NCBI GenBank assembly: GCA_030524545.1
Contig: JAUNGM010000001.1
Coordinates: forward strand, 62,001 to 126,000
Length of the DNA: 64,000 nt
Direction of reading: 5' to 3'
From: Eubacteriales bacterium
Lineage (GTDB): Bacteria > Bacillota > Clostridia > Lachnospirales > Lachnospiraceae
Shown here: one piece after another, positions 60,188-64,000 of the stretch
Layout of the letters: each line of letters opens with the position of its first letter
Position numbering within the stretch: the stretch's first letter is position 1
Program-made: the position numbers and the translations under genes
Notes under the pieces: generated by a model
Told to the model about the DNA's origin: nothing
The model's input: the letters and a program-made list of their open reading frames with translations, nothing else
The model's database searches: none

Positions 60188-60991
60188 CTAAACAGATTTA
60201 TATGTAATACATTGCTCTGCCCTGTTCAAACACGAAGCAAGGACTATCTCCAATGGTTCTCCGTCTGCATAAATATTCCCTGCTTCGCTGTACTGCTTTC
60301 GTTTCCTGTCAACCAGTTTTCCCTCCGAATCATAATCAGGATGTACCATAATCTCTGATATTCCTTCCCTCATATACTCATATTCACCCGCAGCTCCAAA
60401 ATAATCTGTATGAGAAAATCCATTTACTCCTAATCTGCTATTATATAAAAATGCATAAAAGATATTCCAAAATAAACTTTTTCTGTCTACATTTCTGTGA
60501 ATTCGAATCCTTGTAATGGAATGTTCCCGACACACTCGAAAGATGATCGAAGCAAGCTGCCAATTATTATGCACATGATGATGAGAGTCTGCATGGGATA
60601 TGAGGATTCCCTTTGACAACAAAAAATCTATTTGTGCAGTCAGTTCTTCATAAATATCCTTCTTATCTCGCCTGGATAATCTCTTAACATAGTTCCTTTT
60701 ATTCTTAAAATAGGAATTAAAACGACCATCCGTAACAAATTTGGAATTTTTTTTCATAGTTTCTGTTAACGGTATTCCTTCTGTAAGAATAAAATGAATT
60801 CCTACTCTATCTCGGATAGCCGGATGATTTCTGATTAATTCAAAAGCCGTATCCAGCGCTTCCCCATTAGCAACCATCGTCACATCTGTAATCATTCTTT
60901 TCTCAAATGCTTCAAAGATGGCACGCGTACAGGACTCCGTCTGTCCAAAATCATCAGCATTGATAATCACTGTTTTTTCGTTTCCTTGCAT
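60188..60991 (-). CDS. ChbG/YdjC-family carbohydrate deacetylase
   Basis: 267 residues of the ChbG (YdjC, HopN-like) family, metal-dependent deacetylases of N-acetylated sugars. The metal site is visible as NADDFG (residues 11-16) and SHADSHHHVH (about residues 142-151), with GIHFILTEG and EIMVHPDYDSEG completing the fold. No signal peptide, so it would act in the cytoplasm on a precursor or lipid-linked sugar before export. It lies 24 nt upstream of the dehydrogenase gene in the same transcript. Confidence 0.85.
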   Translation of the reverse strand: MQGNEKTVIINADDFGQTESCTRAIFEAFEKRMITDVTMVANGEALDTAFELIRNHPAIRDRVGIHFILTEGIPLTETMKKNSKFVTDGRFNSYFKNKRNYVKRLSRRDKKDIYEELTAQIDFLLSKGILISHADSHHHVHNNWQLASIIFRVCREHSITRIRIHRNVDRKSLFWNIFYAFLYNSRLGVNGFSHTDYFGAAGEYEYMREGISEIMVHPDYDSEGKLVDRKRKQYSEAGNIYADGEPLEIVLASCLNRAEQCITYKSV

Positions 60992-61019
60992 GTATCTTTA
61001 CCCATTCCGTATTAATATT

Positions 61020-62339
61020 TCATTTTTCTATTACTTTTGATGCAAATTCAAGAAGAGAGCATACCGTTCTGTCCTGACCATAATCTTTTACTTCTCCTGT
61101 TACGATCAATGCGGTCTGGCATCCGGCATTTCTGCCTGCCAGGATATCATTCTCTGCATCACCCACCATCCAGCTATCCGCAAGGTTAATATGATAGTCC
61201 TTTGCAGCCTGAAGCAGCATTCCCGGTTTCGGCTTCCTACAAGAACAGTCAATTTTTAATTCAGCTACTTCTCCTTCAAACCCCTTATGCGGATGATGCG
61301 GACAAAAATAAATGCCATCTATATGAACACCTTCTGCACCAAGTAAGGTTTCCATTTTATTATGAATTTCTTCAAGTCTCCCAAAATTCACTTCACCTCT
61401 TGCAATAACCGGCTGATTGGTTGCTACAATGCATAAATAACCCTTTAAATGAATTCTTTTAATTGCTTCTGCAACTCCATCCAGCAATTCAAACTCATCC
61501 GGACTTCTTAAAAATCCTACATAGCGATTCAGAGTACCATCTCGATCCAAAAATACTGCTTTCTGTAGTTTTTTCAGATTCTTTGCCTGAACCCTTCCTG
61601 CTTTTAAATCCTCTGTCACAGAATGAAGTCTCTCAGGAGTTCCCATATCCTTTACATATTCCGGGGAGTCATAACAAAACATCTTTCCTGTCCCGGCCAA
61701 AGGCTTTAATAATTGTCGGTCTAAATCTACTGTTATAATCTTTCCTGTCCCTGAATCCCTTGTTCCTATTTTTTTCGGATCAAGTTTCAGACCATCCAAA
61801 ACCTTCGGGCTGATTATATGGATTCCTCCGTTGACACGGTTTCTATAATAAAGCGGTCTCTCATCTTCCTTTGTAAGCCACTTCAAAACCGACTTATCCG
61901 GCTTTGCAACTATCAAGCCGCTGTCATAGGGATGGGAGTTTGGATGCGTAAAAAGTGTCACATATCCGCCTTTTTTTTTGTGAAAATCTATCATTCTAAC
62001 AAAGTCAACATCAAAAATCACATCACCGTTAAGGAGAAGAAAATCCTCCGTCAAATATTTCCTCAACTGAATAAGAGCCCCGGCATTTCCAAGAGGTACT
62101 GACTCTTTAAAATATCTGATTTTCACACCGAATTTACTGCCATCCCCAAAATAATCCTCAATAATGTGTCCCATATGAGAGATTGTAATAATCAGTTCTG
62201 TAAATCCCTGACTTCTAAGACATTCTATTTCATGCTCCAAAATCGGTTTTCCGTCAATTTTTATCATTGGCTTTGGAATACTACCGGCAACAGTTGAAAT
62301 TCGTGTTCCCTTCCCGCCTGCCATAATTACAGTTTTCAT
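61020..62339 (-). CDS. Fused heptose-1-phosphate nucleotidyltransferase / heptose bisphosphate phosphatase (HddC-GmhB)
   Basis: 439-residue two-domain enzyme. Residues 1-240 are a sugar-phosphate nucleotidyltransferase (MAGGKGTR at 6-13, KPMIKIDGKPILEH at 23-36, LLNGDVIFD at 102-110). Residues 260-439 are a HAD phosphatase of the GmhB/HisB type: DRDGTLN at 265-271, ATNQPVIARGE, zinc ligands in CPHHPHKG (Cys346, His348) and CSCRKPKPG (Cys365, Cys367), and VGDAEND at 392-398. In the heptose pathway GmhB removes the 7-phosphate and HddC activates the 1-phosphate, so the fusion joins consecutive steps. The HddC route makes GDP-heptose; the nucleotide here is not proven. SD GGAGG. Confidence 0.85.
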   Translation of the reverse strand: MKTVIMAGGKGTRISTVAGSIPKPMIKIDGKPILEHEIECLRSQGFTELIITISHMGHIIEDYFGDGSKFGVKIRYFKESVPLGNAGALIQLRKYLTEDFLLLNGDVIFDVDFVRMIDFHKKKGGYVTLFTHPNSHPYDSGLIVAKPDKSVLKWLTKEDERPLYYRNRVNGGIHIISPKVLDGLKLDPKKIGTRDSGTGKIITVDLDRQLLKPLAGTGKMFCYDSPEYVKDMGTPERLHSVTEDLKAGRVQAKNLKKLQKAVFLDRDGTLNRYVGFLRSPDEFELLDGVAEAIKRIHLKGYLCIVATNQPVIARGEVNFGRLEEIHNKMETLLGAEGVHIDGIYFCPHHPHKGFEGEVAELKIDCSCRKPKPGMLLQAAKDYHINLADSWMVGDAENDILAGRNAGCQTALIVTGEVKDYGQDRTVCSLLEFASKVIEK

Positions 62340-62356
62340 AAGAACCTCCGGACATA

Positions 62357-63103
62357 CTATTCTTTATTACGATATTTCCAGATTAATCGAATAATCTTTA
62401 TGTCATCTATAAAATATCTTTTGAATAAGCGCCTTGGCTCATTGAGGAACCGGTAAAACCACTCAAGTCCATGATTACTCATCCACTTTGGCGCTCTTTT
62501 TATTCTTCCCGCAAGAAAATCCACGGTTGCTCCTGCACAAACAGAAACCTTTGCTCCGTATTTCAAATAATTTTCAAATATCCACTTTTCCTGTTTCGGG
62601 CATCCCAGACATGCCAATAAAATGTCAGGATGAACCCTTGATATCATATGATTTATTTTTTTTAGTTCCTCCTCATCTTTGTCAAATCCCAACGGAGGTT
62701 CATAAGTTCCGGCAATTACGATATCCGGAAAATCTTTTCTTAAATTTTCTGCTGCCTGTTCAGACACTCCATTTCGTCCGCCTAAAATGAAAATCGTGTA
62801 TCCTTTATCTTGAGCCAGCTTACAAATGCCTAATACCAGATCCGATCCGGAGACTTTTTCCTTGACTGGCCTTTTATGCCATTTTGCGATCCACACTAGC
62901 GGCTGTCCATCAACCAGCACCATATCGGCTCGGTCTGCAATCTCCTTAAAATAAGAATCGTTCTCAAGTTTCAGAACAACATCAACATTAATCTCCACAA
63001 CAAAAGCTGGAATTCCTTTTAAAATCAACTGATCTATAGATCGTACAGCTTCTTCGAAATTCAGGTTATTGACATATGTATTAAGCAACGGTTGTTTTAA
63101 CAT
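62357..63103 (-). CDS. WecG/TagA/CpsF family glycosyltransferase (GT26)
   Basis: 248 residues from the ATG at 63103 (AAGGAGAG upstream); a longer ORF to 63211 would overlap gmhA and is rejected. GT26 signature: INVDVVLKLENDSYFKEI, ADMVLVDGQPLVWIAK, FILGGRNGVSEQAAENL, CLGCPKQEKWIFENY and CAGATVDFLAGRIKRAPKWM. Family members transfer ManNAc or ManNAcA to a lipid-linked primer. In this locus it probably adds the second sugar of the repeat unit. Confidence 0.9.
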   Translation of the reverse strand: MLKQPLLNTYVNNLNFEEAVRSIDQLILKGIPAFVVEINVDVVLKLENDSYFKEIADRADMVLVDGQPLVWIAKWHKRPVKEKVSGSDLVLGICKLAQDKGYTIFILGGRNGVSEQAAENLRKDFPDIVIAGTYEPPLGFDKDEEELKKINHMISRVHPDILLACLGCPKQEKWIFENYLKYGAKVSVCAGATVDFLAGRIKRAPKWMSNHGLEWFYRFLNEPRRLFKRYFIDDIKIIRLIWKYRNKE

Positions 63104-63180
63104 ACTCTCTCCTTCTTTTATTGCATTTTTATGTACAGGCCTGATTTTCCTTACAGAATTTTCTTTCTTAAACACATAGT

Positions 63181-63825
63181 TCAGAAAAAATAATCCTCCA
63201 GCATTAAACACCAGCAGTGATATACCGGGAGATGCAATTCCTGAACCTTATACGTCTCCACCTCGGGTACTTTTACAGCTACATCAGAAACTGCAGCCAG
63301 TTCTCCGCCTGCCGCACCTGTAAGTCCAATTACTTTTATGCCAAGAGCTCTGGCAACAATCGTTGCACTCATAATATTCTGACTGTTCCCAGAGGTAGAA
63401 ATTCCCAAAAACACATCTCCCGCTCTACCAAAACCATACAACTGCTGCGCAAAAACCCCCAGCCCATCCACATCATTGATATAAGCCGTTGTCAATGCTT
63501 CATGAGCCACCAGCGGAATCGCCATCAAACTCTGCTCCAAATTATGTGCAAGATTTGTCCCTCTGACAGGATCCAGGCTTTTTAATTTCTGCGCAAATTC
63601 CGCAGATACGGGACGAGGTTTCCGGAAACGCTTCATCAGTTCCCCTGCGATGTGCTCCGCATCTGCCGCCGAACCGCCATTGCCCGCAATCAAAAGTTTT
63701 CCACCGCAGGAAAAACATTCCTCCAGAATAAAATAAGCATCAATAATTTCCTGCTTAATGCACCTCAATGCAGGATATCTGTCTAATAAACTTTCAAGAT
63801 GCTTCTGCAATTTTTGTTCTAACAT
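63181..63825 (-). CDS. gmhA: Sedoheptulose 7-phosphate isomerase (GmhA)
   Basis: 214-residue SIS-domain isomerase making D-glycero-D-manno-heptose 7-phosphate. Family features are GGKLLIAGNGGSAADAEHIA, ELMKRFRKPR, LGISTSGNSQNI and the C-terminal EVETYKVQELHLPVYH with the catalytic Glu/His region. AGGGAAAG precedes the ATG. The flanking GHMP kinase and the HddC-GmhB fusion support the heptose assignment over other SIS proteins. Start of the heptose pathway encoded here. Confidence 0.93.
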   Translation of the reverse strand: MLEQKLQKHLESLLDRYPALRCIKQEIIDAYFILEECFSCGGKLLIAGNGGSAADAEHIAGELMKRFRKPRPVSAEFAQKLKSLDPVRGTNLAHNLEQSLMAIPLVAHEALTTAYINDVDGLGVFAQQLYGFGRAGDVFLGISTSGNSQNIMSATIVARALGIKVIGLTGAAGGELAAVSDVAVKVPEVETYKVQELHLPVYHCWCLMLEDYFF

Positions 63826-63857
63826 TTCTACTTTCCCTGATATCCTTATAAAATAGC

Positions 63858-64000
63858 TTAATCCTCTGTTTTCGAAGAATTATAAATCACTCTGGAACCA
63901 TTACCTTCAAATTTAAACGGAATATACATCAATTCCTTCAATACCTCTTTTACCCTCTGCTGATTTTGGGGAGGTACATAGAATATAAGAAATCCTCCGT
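63858..64000 (-). CDS. GHMP kinase C-terminus, probable heptose 7-phosphate kinase (HddA), truncated by window edge
   Basis: The last 47 codons are open to the window edge and read GGFLIFYVPPQNQQRVKEVL, then YIPFKFEGNGSRVIYNSS and a stop at 63858. The GGFL-I-F-P start and the FKFEGNGSRVI end match the C-terminal domain of the GHMP sugar kinases that phosphorylate heptose 7-phosphate at C1. It directly precedes gmhA (33-nt gap). Most of the protein is outside the window, so the name rests on this fragment and context. Confidence 0.7.
   Translation of the reverse strand, partial: GGFLIFYVPPQNQQRVKEVLKELMYIPFKFEGNGSRVIYNSSKTED

Overview
The window reads as a chromosomal segment of a Gram-positive anaerobic gut Firmicute, most likely a member of the Lachnospiraceae (Blautia/Ruminococcus-like). 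The basis is an Rnf complex in the order C-D-G-E, a membrane Na+ decarboxylase operon, T-box and lysine riboswitches, sporulating-Clostridia style gene order (ispH-rpsA, scpA-scpB-dac, yicC-remA-gmk-rpoZ-rimO-pgsA-cinA), a cysteine/glycine-rich protein of the HCB13 type, and strong AGGAGG ribosome binding sites. No rRNA, tRNA, insertion sequence, prophage or CRISPR array was seen.

Layout. 1-2930: rnfC-rnfD-rnfG and the first codons of rnfE (minus). 3112-4140: a DEDD-fold nuclease-like protein (plus). 4226-8238: rpsA, ispH, cmk and an HI0933-type flavoprotein (minus). 8380-13773: a biotin-dependent decarboxylase/transcarboxylase operon (mmdA-like, oadG-like, biotin carrier, oadB, oadA) with a cluster of structured hairpin repeats between oadB and oadA. 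14012-24828: cell-wall and division genes (two D,D-carboxypeptidases, scpA/scpB, a zinc phospholipase-like protein, a phosphoesterase, a molybdopterin-binding-domain protein, an ABC half-transporter, cardiolipin synthase, rpsU). 25022-29308: tyrS-alaS behind a Tyr T-box. 29351-33729: rnhA, a membrane-anchored MutS-like ATPase, and a NhaC-family lysine transporter behind a lysine riboswitch. 33809-36746: a repeat-bearing cell-wall hydrolase divergent from an HCB13-like protein and several unassigned small genes. 36779-42350: the yicC-to-cinA housekeeping operon, divergent from rqcH. 44334-49865: HD protein, ABC-F ATPase, AraC regulator, Cys-rich protein, secreted serpin, and a 27-residue holin-like peptide gene. 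49980-52763: leuS behind a Leu T-box. 52828-64000: a surface polysaccharide operon running off the right edge.

How the genes work together. The Rnf complex makes an ion gradient from ferredoxin oxidation. The oadB/oadG decarboxylase makes a Na+ gradient from decarboxylation, and the NhaC-type lysine carrier would use such gradients. The polysaccharide operon carries a complete-looking route from sedoheptulose 7-phosphate to a nucleotide-activated D-glycero-D-manno-heptose: GmhA, a GHMP kinase whose C-terminus is at the window edge, and a fused nucleotidyltransferase/GmhB phosphatase. It also carries glycosyltransferases, a UDP-sugar dehydrogenase, a polymerase, a flippase and an initiating sugar-phosphate transferase.

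The observations I consider most worth following are a hairpin repeat family whose stems covary between copies (9844-10021 and 21435-21521), the heptose module in a Gram-positive surface glycan locus, the mixed transcarboxylase/Na+-pump operon, and alaS placed under an apparently tyrosine-specific T-box.
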